Of a DNA stretch of 23,510 bases, positions 9,323 to 18,605 are shown piece by piece (within the stretch, counting starts at the first letter, position 1; the number at the start of each line of letters is the position of its first letter). Position numbers and translations under genes: made by a program. The notes below the pieces were generated by a model. It searched no databases. It was not told the DNA's origin and worked only from the letters and a program-made list of their open reading frames with translations. The DNA comes from Dichomitus squalens LYAD-421 SS1 (Eukaryota > Basidiomycota > Agaricomycetes > Polyporales > Polyporaceae), in NCBI RefSeq assembly GCF_000275845.1, contig NW_006766979.1, forward strand, positions 1-23,510. The letters run 5' to 3'.

Positions 9323-11078
9323 CTACGGCCCCGACGAACCTCCCTCAGACGACGTCCCGTACGATGAAACACCTGTTGACTTGGCGGAAGATCCATGCGG
9401 GCCAGTGTTTGCGCGCCAGGGCAAGTCACTGAGCTCCGTGGCGCCGCTGCTCTGGTTTCGTAGCAGCCGAGGGTCGCGAAGATTGAGCATGAGGCGCGTG
9501 ATGAGGGAGCTTGCTATGCTAGATGCGCAAGAGGAAGGCGATTAGCGTGTCACTACCTAGAGTGGAAGAGCACGGCGGGATTGTGGAGGGAAGGACGCAC
9601 ACGTTCGTGATCGTTACGCTGATGCCACGAGTCACAGCCTGTGGGGTACCGATCAGTACTCAGTGTTGAGGCTTCCTGCTGGGCTACTCGGGCGCGCTCA
9701 CTTGGGCGAGCTAAAGGTGCAGTAATATTGGCAATCGATATCAGAAGGGTGTCTGGAGGTGGGGAGGGAACAACATACAAGACATGTCAAGATATTGCAC
9801 ATATGGCACACGAGTAGCACCCTACGCGTTCCGTGCAATGAGGTCAGGTTGGGAGTTATCTGGCTCTGGTCAAGACGACATACGCAAAGTAAAATGCCCC
9901 TGATATTCAGACGATGCAAAGGCCTGAATTCAGCGTCCTATTCGTCTTCATTCGTCGTGAAACTCACCATCGCGGAGCAACACGCCCATCAAGCTCCCTC
10001 GCCACCGCGATCCGCTTCCGAGTACTCGATACACCGTCAGTGCGAATACGGTTGTATCCCAAGCTAGCACGCTCGCCCAGACAAACGACAGGTCTAGAGT
10101 CACGTCGTAAGCTTTGACATCGTGTAACACACAAGCCGAGATATAATGCTTACATTTGCCTCTGCGGGGCAAAAATCAGTGTGGGGACTTAGCAGCAGGC
10201 AAGGTTGGACTTACTGAGCCTCAGTCATTGTAAGGTCGCAACCGACCCCCGGTATGCCTGCCATGGTCTTGTCACCAGAAGGCTGGTGCCAAGCCTGCGA
10301 TACCGCCCACTAGAGAACAGTACAAGCACCGGCAGACGATTTGTGTAGGTATCATGGGTATGGATATTTGAGAGGGTCGTACTCACAGCACTGATGGCGC
10401 AGCAAACGAGACACAGGCAGGAGAGCGCGGAAGTTATCCGACGGTTCCCATGATACAAAGCGTGTATACGGAATAATTGCAATCCTGGCCACGTAGTAAG
10501 TGCCAATAGTGAAAAAAAAAGCCAGGTATAAGACGTACCTGCGACGATGACTTGCGTGATCCCGGCTAGCAGCTGGTGGTACATCTGCACCCTCGAGCAC
10601 CTTCACGCGAAGAGGTGTCAGCCATGATAACCATCACATTGCCTCCTCCAGCACTTACAGCTATATCGGCAGAATATATGAGCGAATCATCATTCATAGA
10701 CCCGCGTAGCAAACTTACTTCTTGGTTATGAGTACCATAAAATTCGTATAAGACAGGGATGTGGCCAAATAGCGCCAAATAGCGGTTGAAATAGAAAATG
10801 AAAGAGGCAAAGGAAAAGCGACCCTTCCAGAACCTTTCTACTTCGGCAGAATATGTCAGGGTGTAGTCAAAGTAGAGAATGCCTGTGGAATATAACATGT
10901 GTTCAACCCCACTGGTCGGCCGACGTTTGTCGAGATGCTCACCGAATGCTATGGCGGATGCGATGCGGATGTCATGGTCTGACTCGGCGCTGCGATAGGG
11001 GCAGGTCGGTCATGTCAGTCAAATGGGCAGCTCAGGCTCAGCGACCACAGTCACTCACATCACAAGGATGCTGTTCAT
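9323..11078 (-). CDS. DUF6533-domain multi-pass membrane protein with micro-exons (14 exons)
   Basis: Proposed exons, in transcription order: 11078-11059, 10989-10943, 10882-10719, 10660-10659, 10600-10539, 10484-10387, 10309-10215, 10161-10154, 10093-9968, 9899-9884, 9821-9779, 9710-9702, 9638-9601 and 9518-9323. They give 307 residues with every phase consistent. The N-terminus has the DUF6533 signature: SDHDIRIASAIAFGILYFDYTLT, broken here as SDHDIRIASAIAF then GILYFDYTLTYSAEVERFW. Further landmarks are RYLALFGHIPVLYEFY, VQMYHQLLAGITQVIVA, SFVWASVLAWDTTVFALT and the C-terminal SSLITRLMLNLRDP. About seven hydrophobic segments imply a multi-pass membrane protein. The family is abundant in mushrooms, often receptor-like in topology, and has no known function. 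Exons of 2, 8, 16 and 9 nt are unusual; the first three are needed to hold the frame. Start chosen at 11078 because the ATG precedes exon 2 in phase. Confidence 0.83.
10659..10660 (-). other. Proposed 2-nt micro-exon (CT) of the DUF6533 gene
   Basis: Two 58-nt introns, 10718-10661 (gtaagt..atag) and 10658-10601 (gtaagt..gaag, with a gctgac branch site), leave only CT between them. Joined to the next exon this reads L-C-S-R-V-Q-M-Y-H-Q, matching the family's Cys then LQ.YHQ pattern. The main alternative is one long intron ending at the CAG before ATG-TAC-CAC at 10584, which would delete the Cys and the residues up to MYHQ. Confidence 0.5.
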
Positions 11079-12438
11079 GGCATGGATTGAGGAAGGCGTG
11101 AGCCCGCACGACAGTGGCCGGCACGAAGTAAGAGATGGGCAAGCAGACGAAGGACGGGGCTTAGAGAGGGTCGCGAGCCCAGCGCAGACAAAGGGTGGTC
11201 CTCAAGAGTGGCTGAGTTTGAGTTTGAGTCTGAGGACGAGAATAGGCTTCTGGATTCCTTACCTGTGAGCAACTTCGGTCTATATGTTCCTATCCGGTAG
11301 GTATGGGAGCAATCTACTCCATCATGGATATCTGACTGGGAACCGACCTACGAATATCTTGAGGAACACTTGTCCACATCTGCAGAGCTGTGCGAGAGAT
11401 CTTATACTCCTTGGACATAGGACGGGAGATCTACACCTTCAAGTTGACTTCAGCAGCTGGGATCGCTGCCACGGCTGTCCGAGACGCCGCAGGCCACGTT
11501 GCGTACGGTTCTGTCAACGCACAAGCCGAGCTGCCTACTCGAGACCGGAACGCCTCTTCGGGAGCCACGGCAGGCTCGGGCAGAGCTGTCGCGGCTGCAG
11601 TGGTTCCATGCGACGCGGCCTTCTGATCAACGCTCTGTAAGTAAAGGCGCCACTACCAGTTTGTCCGCCAAGGGACGTAATCTCCGGAGGATTGTTCTCC
11701 ATGTTCCTTGGCGTTCCCGTTTTATCGTCGCAGCCGCTCAACAAGGTTCGACGGAGGGCGCATTTTAACTCTTCAACTCTTGTTCGAGGCTGCCTTTTCC
11801 GTGGTCGAGCGTAGCTACTAACTCGCCGCGGACTCGTGTACCTGCGGCCTCAGCATTTCAGGGGGATAGCACATACAGTCAAGTCGCTGACGGTGAGCTA
11901 ATAGGAGGTCAACAATCAGCTTTACACATGGATAACCATGATCTGAATCGGGCAACACTTGCCGCATAGCTGTGTGGTCTGTACTGCCAAGCGCAGCGGT
12001 TCTCACGTAAAAGGCACCCGCTAGAGGCCGCGGATATCTCCGCTTCCCACAGTCAGAATGTGAGCTGAGAACTTTAGCTCACTTGCGCGATCTTTTCCAC
12101 AGTCAGCATGAAGACAATCGCAGCAGAGTATCAGGCACTCACCAAGTTGAACACACGAAGTACCATCAGTATGGGGCGCTCGAGCGAGAGTACCTGCAGC
12201 AGGCGCTGCAGATTCAAGGGCAACACAGGGCAGTGAATATTGTACTCTAACGTCGCGGGGTATGCTACAAGATACGACTAGCGATGCGGTGCGAAAGCGG
12301 AGACCTGACGGTGACACAGCGAAAATGGTCGGCGATTAGGTGCATTAAGAGTGTAGCGAACGGGAGAGCGAGAAGGGAAGCTGAAAGAACTTAAAAGGGA
12401 CGACGGCTAGAGGACAAGAATCAGGAAGAATAACGGTA
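11079..12438. other. Intergenic interval upstream of the DUF6533 gene
   Basis: About 1.36 kb. Just upstream of the DUF6533 start, on the minus strand, is a C/T-rich leader with repeated ctcaaa units (near 11205-11235). Minus-strand open frames at 12021-12317 and 11818-12006 and a plus frame at 11390-11626 have no motif I trust. A TATA-like cttttaag near 12393 (minus) precedes a short ATG frame, so a small unrecognised gene on the minus strand at 11.8-12.4 kb cannot be excluded. Confidence 0.35.
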
Positions 12439-15400
12439 TCATGGCCCTGCCCAGCCTGCGGCGGCAGCCTCATTGAGCAGGATCGTATTGTCGCGCGCGT
12501 CGAGGTCACGACCCTCTATCTCGGCCGCCTGCTCGAACTCTTCGATGAACTTGCCACACTCGCCTAGGTGCTCGTTCGCCGCCCACGTCGCTAGGTCCGC
12601 CTTGTATCTGCCATTTCGCATTGATTGATACCCACTCAGCAAAGGAGAGAAGAGAGAAACTGGACGCACCCGTCCCACTTGACCAGCCACATGTACTCCG
12701 TCGACTCGCGGACATCCGTATCGATCTCGGGCTTGAACGGCCTGCGCCCGATGATGCGATCTACAAAGTACTCGTTCGTGTCCTCCGCCGCGCCAGGAAA
12801 GTCGCAGTCTGGACGGAGACACGCCGCGGCCTTGTAACGCTCAGCTCTTCGCTGTATTTGTACGGCCCTACGCACCACGTCGGGTCAGCGTATATTCTGC
12901 AGAGCGCGGAGAGTAGGAGGAAGGACTCACTCGGAAGTCTCGCATGGCGGGCAGTAAAACTGTGCACTCGGGTCGAGCCGAGGGTCTCCCGTTATTATGC
13001 CCACACACCCGAAGTGGTACCACCCTTCGCAACTATTTAAAGCAAGTCAACTACAACACCGCCCAGCCAGTTCAGAGGGGGACTCACTTGTCGCACTGCA
13101 CGAACTGCGAATGCAAAGCAGTCAAACATGAGCTAACACATCCCGAAGCAGAACCGGCCCGCAAGCGTTCGACGCACCTCCCGCCTGGACGTCTCTTCGC
13201 CCAAGACCTTACCCGGCCACGGGCAGTCCGTTCCAATCATCGGCGGCTCGTACCGTGTCTTCGGCTGCTGTTGCTGCTGCACCGGTTCCTTGATCGGCGT
13301 AATTAGCAGCTGCTGCTGTGACGATTTCCCTCCACCTCTCCCTCCTCCGTTCTCTCCCCCTCCCCCTCTTCCTTTGGATCTTCCGCGTCCCCGACCACGC
13401 GTAGAGGTTCCCCGACCAGAATTCACGGCCGCAGACGTAGAAGCAGAAGCAGAGCTAGAATTACCAGGCTCGTCTTTGAGTTCGACGTCCGTCCCTAGCG
13501 TCCTACGGCGTTTCGCGGGCCGTGCGCTCGTGAGCGGCATCTCCTCGCCTCGCTCTTTCTTGACGCGCACGACTGCGCTCGCGCTCTTTCCGGTCTTTCC
13601 GCCGCGTGCGGCATACTGCTTTGGCCTCTTCTGTGGCTGAGACGTCTGAGTATGGGCTGGTTCGGGATGTATCGCTGTTGACAGGGAGGACAGGGAGGAC
13701 ATGGACGAAAGGGAGGAGGCGCGCGTGAGAGGCGATAGGACAGAAGATAAGTGCTCTTGTAGTTCTTGTAGCTGCGGCGGTGGCGTAGGCGGGACCGCAG
13801 GCTGGAGATACGGAGAAGGCGGAGAGGGTGAGAGGGATGGAGATGGCTCGAGTTGAGGCGGGGGTAGTTGCGCCGGCCGGAGTTGTGCCACACGAGGTTG
13901 GGGACGTTGCGGAGCGAGCGGCGGCGATGGATTGCTCGAGCTTACGCTCGAGAGAGACGAGTCAGACGCAGAAGCAGACAGAGGTGGGGGCGAGGATCTC
14001 GCGCTGAGTCTGGTGAAGCCATTGGGTAGCGGACTATCTTGCGGACGGGGCGCTGCTGTCCCACTCGCTGAAAAGATCCCGGCACCATGCGACGGCTTGG
14101 TAGGAGACTCGTTTCCAACATCGTACCCGGGAGGAGATGGGAACGGCCCAGGCTCTTTTGCTGCAGGAATGTGAGGCGGGAATCTGGATGAGGTACCATG
14201 ATTACGGGCAGAGGGGAAAAGGGGCGCACGGATTGGAGAGGTGCGAGGAGGGCTCTGGGGGATCGCGCCAACAGGAGAGGTGGGATACTGAGACACGTTA
14301 TCGAGTTCATCCATAATCTCTTGTTCGTCAAAGATGGAGCTAGGCCGGGGCGAAAGCTGAGTGCGCGAGGTGGAAGGGACGGCCGTGCTCATGCTCATGC
14401 TCGTTCTCGCACTCGTCGTAGGTCGGGGAGGGGGAGATGGAGCCTTGCTGGTAGCTCTCGAGATCGAACTATCTGCGCTCATTGGCGGCGCAGAGACAGC
14501 TTCAACAAGCTGAGGCATACTGTGTGGCGGATTTTGCTCACCACTTGCTGTGTCAATGGGACTCCATGACGCCGGGGCGAGAGGTTGTGGGACGAACGAC
14601 GGTGTATAGAAACCAGACATTGTCGTGACTGTCGAGACGTTAGGAAAGCCACATCAAACTGCCTACGGACTTACCAAGGTGGGCAGAAGGCGTGAAAACC
14701 GTTTGTGAACCCGTAGACACCATCTCCTGACTCGGCGGACGCGCCTCGACTCCGGCTTCGACGAAGGTAGGCTGTTCAGCTTGAATACCCATATCCGCAT
14801 GCGGAATAGGTGGCACAAGATCTATCGCGTCGATAGCGACATCGACTGTGGGGCGACTCTGCGGACTAGTGTTGACAGCGGCTTCGTGCCTGACAATAGC
14901 AGGACGCCCCGCATCGGGGTCCGCAACGGTTTCTGTCAACTCTGTGATCGCGAGCTCGAGCTGCTCAATCCGCCCCATGAGTGTCGAGTTTTGCTGTTCC
15001 GTGTCCATGCTCCTATTCTCCGGGTCACCTAAGATCATCGCGAGCCTCTCACTCTTCACAATGGAGGCTTGTGCGCTGCGCAAGAGGTGGCCCTGCAGCC
15101 TGTCGAAGCCTTCTTTGCATTCCCGACGTGCCGATTTTGCGACCTGAAGCGCATCATCCGTCACTCTGGCGAGGTTTCCAATCGCGATCTCCATCATGTC
15201 CATGCGTGCGGACGAATTATTGTTCATCTTATCAAGAGCAGCTATGAGCGCAGACTCGAGCTCGCGAAAGGGCTGGGGATCGTAGGGCGGCCGCGACGGT
15301 GGCTCTGAAGCCGCTGCCATCATATGTTGCGCGGGATGAGCTGAATGTGCTTGGTAGACTGAGTGCGTCTGCATCGACTCCAACTGGACACGGGGATGGG

Positions 15401-15446
15401 CAGCACGCTGGCCCTGCCGCCAGTGTGCATGGGGATAGGGGTTCAT
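12439..15446 (-). CDS. PHD-like finger and chromodomain nuclear protein (6 exons)
   Basis: Proposed exons are 15446-14675, 14628-13178, 13104-13088, 13032-12931, 12867-12670 and 12607-12439, giving 902 residues in one frame. Residues 1-257 include a likely helical/coiled region (SALIAALDKMNNNSSARMDM onward). Residues 258-725 are Ser/Pro-rich and disordered, with basic, Gly/Arg-rich stretches (GRGRGRSKGRGGG) and possible nuclear localisation (PAKRRRT). A PHD-like finger spans 726-777, with FVQCDNCEGWYHFGCVGI and FYCPPC. It has C745, C748, H753, C756, C774, C777 and only one upstream Cys (C726). The C-terminal chromodomain (813-862) has NEYFVDRIIGRRPF, YMWLVKWDGY and TWAANEHL; the cage residues Y814, W845 and Y848 are kept. 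It probably reads histone marks in chromatin regulation, which is inference. The canonical TWEP is TWAA here. Exon 3 is only 17 nt. Confidence 0.85.
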
Positions 15447-15973
15447 GTATGCGGTCTTTTCTTCGTTTCAGTTCATGAGATGCATGAGATCAAAAGAAGC
15501 TCATGCCATGCGTCATGCAGAAGAGCACGAAGCCACGACTTACCTCGCCCGACTTGACTCGCCCGACTTGACTCGCCCGACTTGACTCGCCCGACTTGAC
15601 TCGCCCGACTTATCTCCTGCTGCTCGACTTCCTCGTCGGTTGGTGCTGGTCCTCGACGAGGGTTCCTCGCGGTTTGGACGACTCAAGGGCACGCTAGCGA
15701 CCCGAAGACAAAGGATGCGAGTGAGCAAAGGGCGGAAGCAGACGAAGCAGGCATCGCTCGACAAGCGGCGCGAGGACCGGAGTGTCGCGCCGGCTAATGC
15801 CTCCATACCACGATCACGTGTGGCCGACCCCACCAATATATTCCCCATTAATACTGCAATAGCACGGCCACCGGCAATCTTTGCTTGTTCCCAATTAAAA
15901 TGCAAATGAGAAGCTCGGAGAAGTCTATCCAAAGCTTGACTGCGGCCAGTCATCACCCACTGCCTCCACGAAA
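15447..15973. other. Upstream region of the chromodomain gene and 3' flank of the FMO gene
   Basis: About 530 bp between two genes on the same (minus) strand. It holds the chromodomain gene's promoter and leader, the 14-bp minisatellite described separately, and the FMO 3' UTR. Several overlapping catg-containing words (gcatgagatc, gctcatgccatgcgtcatgc) lie at 15480-15520. No coding region is supported. Confidence 0.45.
15544..15612. repeat. 14-bp minisatellite, five copies
   Basis: The word cgcccgactt recurs at 15546, 15560, 15574, 15588 and 15602, a perfect 14-bp period of unit cgcccgacttgact. The spacers between copies each contain TGACTC, the core of the Gcn4/Cpc1 (TGASTCA) half of the site, though followed by G rather than A. 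The array sits roughly 100-165 bp upstream of the chromodomain gene's ATG. Confidence 0.95.
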
Positions 15974-17653
15974 CTACGCTGAAGCCCTCGACTCCTCGCG
16001 GCGAAGGACCTTCCACATGAATTCGGCCCACTCCTGCCACGGATCCCCCCGAGCCCCGACGCCCCTCGACCACTCGTCGGCCTCCCCAAGTCTCTCCAGC
16101 TCCCGCCACTGCTCCCTCAGCGCATCCTTCTGCTCGAACAGCCGCTTCTCCCACTCCGGGACCCGGTACTCGTCCCCCATGAACTCGTGCAGCTCGTCCC
16201 GGTAGTCGAACATCTCCTTGAACCCGAACCGGAACCACGCGTCCGCGATCGCGATCTCGTTGTCGCCCTTCTCCGCGCGGAACGCCTGGTACCGCGCATC
16301 GATGGCCGCGGCCTCGCGCTCGAGGTCGAGCGAGGACGGGTCCGCGAAGACCTTGAGCGCGGCGCGGGTCTGGACCTCGGTCAAGGGGAACGGCGCGACA
16401 CGCAGGGGGAGCCCGAGGAAGGCGAGGCTGGAGGGCGGGTAGGAGGTGACGAGCGGGAACATGGCCTTCGCCATCGGGAAGACGTGGTAGGTCGAGTTGT
16501 ACAGCACCGGAGGGACTGGCGGGACGCGCGGCGGCATCGCGGCGACGACTTCGGGTTCGGATAGGAAGGGGAAGTTGAATTGGTACCCGGTCGCGAGCAC
16601 GACGTGGTCGATCCCAGACACGGTCGTGCCGTCTTCGAAGACGACGTCTCCCTTGTCGGCGTCGAGGTACTCGGCCACGCGTCCGCGTTTCTTGAGCTTA
16701 CCGCCATTTAGGTCTTCCGGGGCGGCATTCGTGATGGAATGGATGACCTCTGTCGCAAACGGCTGTGTCTCTGCAGCGACGTCCTGTCCGCTGTACCCGC
16801 CTCCGATGACAAGCAGTTTGCCAGTGTAATCATCGGGGCGGCGGTACCAAGCCGTATGAGTGACCTTGCCTTTCTTGATCCACGCCGCGAGGCCCTTGAG
16901 GTCCGGTATGCGAGGAACACGGAAGTGTCCGTTCGCGACGAGAACGAGGTCGAACGGGATCGTCTCGTCCCCATCCTCCCCCGCCACTGTCACGTTCCAT
17001 TTACTTGACGTCGCGTCCCAGTGCACGGCAAGCACAGAAGTGCGCAACCGGATGTGCGGATTCAAGTCGAAATGTCTCGCGTAGGCCTCGATATACTCCA
17101 GGACGACCTTTGCACGTGGGTAGAGCGGCGTCGCGGGTGGGAAGAGGTACGAGCTGTAGCACATGAGTGGGTGGGGCGTGTTCGCCGTCAGCGAGTCGTA
17201 CAGCGCGGTCAGTGGAGGATCTCCTTCGGCAGGAGCGGGCAACCTGGAAGTTATATCGTCTTGATGAGCATACATGTAATGTCACTGGGAAAGAGATGAT
17301 GGTACCAAATCCCTCCAATCTTCTCTCGCGCTTCGAACGCAGTTACCTTCCATTTGCCCTCCTTGAATTGAGGCGAATCCTTGACGATCTTGAGCGCCCC
17401 AAGGCCGACTGGCCCTACGCCAATGATGCAAATGTGTTTGGTGGAAGACTCCGACTCGGGAGCTGCGGGTGCAGTTCCTGGAACAGGCAATGATGGTTAG
17501 AACAACGTACGAACTGATCATGAGGGTGACCAAGAACGATCGCAGATGACGTCTCCAGGGGTCCATTGGCATCACGACGTCGTTTCACAACCACAACGGC
17601 GGGCCCAGGAGTGGTCGTCATCAACACTCACCTGTAGAAGATGAAGATCCCAT
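15974..17653 (-). CDS. Flavin-containing monooxygenase (3 exons)
   Basis: Proposed exons are 17653-17632, 17477-17306 and 17243-15974, giving 487 residues. The FAD-binding Rossmann motif is ICIIGVGPVG (G27, G29, G32) with the acidic end of the second strand at FEAREKIGG. The FMO-identifying motif appears as KKGKVTHTAWY (about 189-199). The NADPH site is VIGGGYSG (about 210-217) and the late LATGY is at 281-285. These place it in the class B flavin monooxygenases (N,S-oxygenating FMO or Baeyer-Villiger relatives), soluble or loosely membrane-attached. The first exon, MGSSSSTG in a 22-nt exon, is inferred from a gtgagt donor at 17631 and a ctaac..ttccag acceptor at 17478. A simpler start at 17490 (MPVPGTAPAA) is also in frame and gives 484 residues. 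It is transcribed divergently from the MDR reductase gene. The substrate is unknown. Confidence 0.92.
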
Positions 17654-18527
17654 CCTGCTCCCCTTACCGACGCGATGTAGAGGTGAATAGGTAACCTTCT
17701 GGATAGCGAACGTGCACGAAGACGAGCTGCCCTTATCGGAAAGCTCCTACTACCACTCCTTCGAGCGGGCTTTGGTTTCCGTGAATTCCGGCTGCTTGAC
17801 GCCATCCGGACGCCATCGCACGACAGTGAGAAAACAACAGCCTGAGGGAACAGCAGTCGATCTGGACTGGGCCTCGACGAGGACACGGCAGCCGCTGCAC
17901 CGTGAGCTGGGCATGAGATGGGTCGGTCCACGATGGTCGAGTCGGAGTGCACGAACGGTACGCGTACTTACTGAGACGCGTCCACGATCGAAATGCGTGT
18001 GCCGGTTCGGCTGGGTTAGTCATAAGCGCGCAAGTTGATGCCTCGCAAGATATTGTTCTCCTCCTGTCTCCCAGAACGTCCAAGGGCTCGACCGTAAGTG
18101 CGCGTCATTCAACTTGTCAGCGAGACATGGTCTTTCTGTGTCCACCATCACGCGAGGACTGCAGCCCATGAACCACTCCATTGTCTGATACTAACCATCA
18201 CTTCTGGTAAGTCAGTGACCTGACGTAGTCGGAATATCTCGTTCCGCTTCCGTTGTGCTTCAAGGGGGCAGCGGTTCCGTTGCTTCAACTACCCACACCA
18301 TTCTCCGACGATTGATGCCCTCCCATCTGGACAGCAGAGCCGTTGAACCAGGAGTACAGGGCTTCCTGTTTGAGCCACGAGTCGCAGTAAGAGCCACTTC
18401 AAATCCGACGCCATCCGACGCCTATCCCAAGCTGACGCTCGCACGCATACATGATCTCAGATCCAAAGTATGCGCTTCGGTTACTACTCGAACTTCCTTG
18501 TAGGAACTTCAAACTACCCGAGGTCAG
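17654..18527. other. Divergent promoter region between FMO and MDR reductase genes
   Basis: About 875 bp with no supported gene. It lies between two start codons pointing away from each other and should carry regulatory sites for both. A short direct repeat, ccgacgccatccgacgcc, lies near 18407-18424. Open frames on both strands here show no family motif. Confidence 0.45.
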
Positions 18528-18535
18528 TATATTTA
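18528..18535 (+). promoter_or_regulatory. TATA-like box of the MDR reductase gene
   Basis: tatattta (context gtatatttaat) lies about 70-78 bp before the ATG at 18606 and fits a normal short leader. Confidence 0.5.
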
Positions 18536-18605
18536 ATGCTTCAGCGGCCTGACTTCTCATCGACCGCACTACCATCCTCAACGACTTCCCTCCTGCATCG
18601 TGATC

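Noticed and set aside
9288..9545. Plus-strand frame that looked like a short acidic protein C-terminus
   Set aside because: The opposite strand encodes the conserved C-terminal SSLITRLMLNLRDP exon of the DUF6533 gene, which explains the open frame as its shadow.
12021..12317. 98-residue minus-strand frame with a promoter-like leader
   Set aside because: No signal peptide, domain or family pattern; kept only as a remark in the intergenic entry.
13290..13640. Plus-strand Pro-rich frame
   Set aside because: Antisense of the low-complexity Gly/Arg and Ser region of the chromodomain gene.
14640..15446. Separate gene for the 268-residue frame upstream of the PHD/chromodomain frame
   Set aside because: A 46-nt intron with gtaagt, cctaac and acag joins the two frames in phase, so one gene is more likely.
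15540..16238. 232-residue minus-strand frame ending in Ser-Arg repeats
   Set aside because: The repeats are the 14-bp minisatellite read in frame, and the rest is an alternative frame of the FMO last exon.
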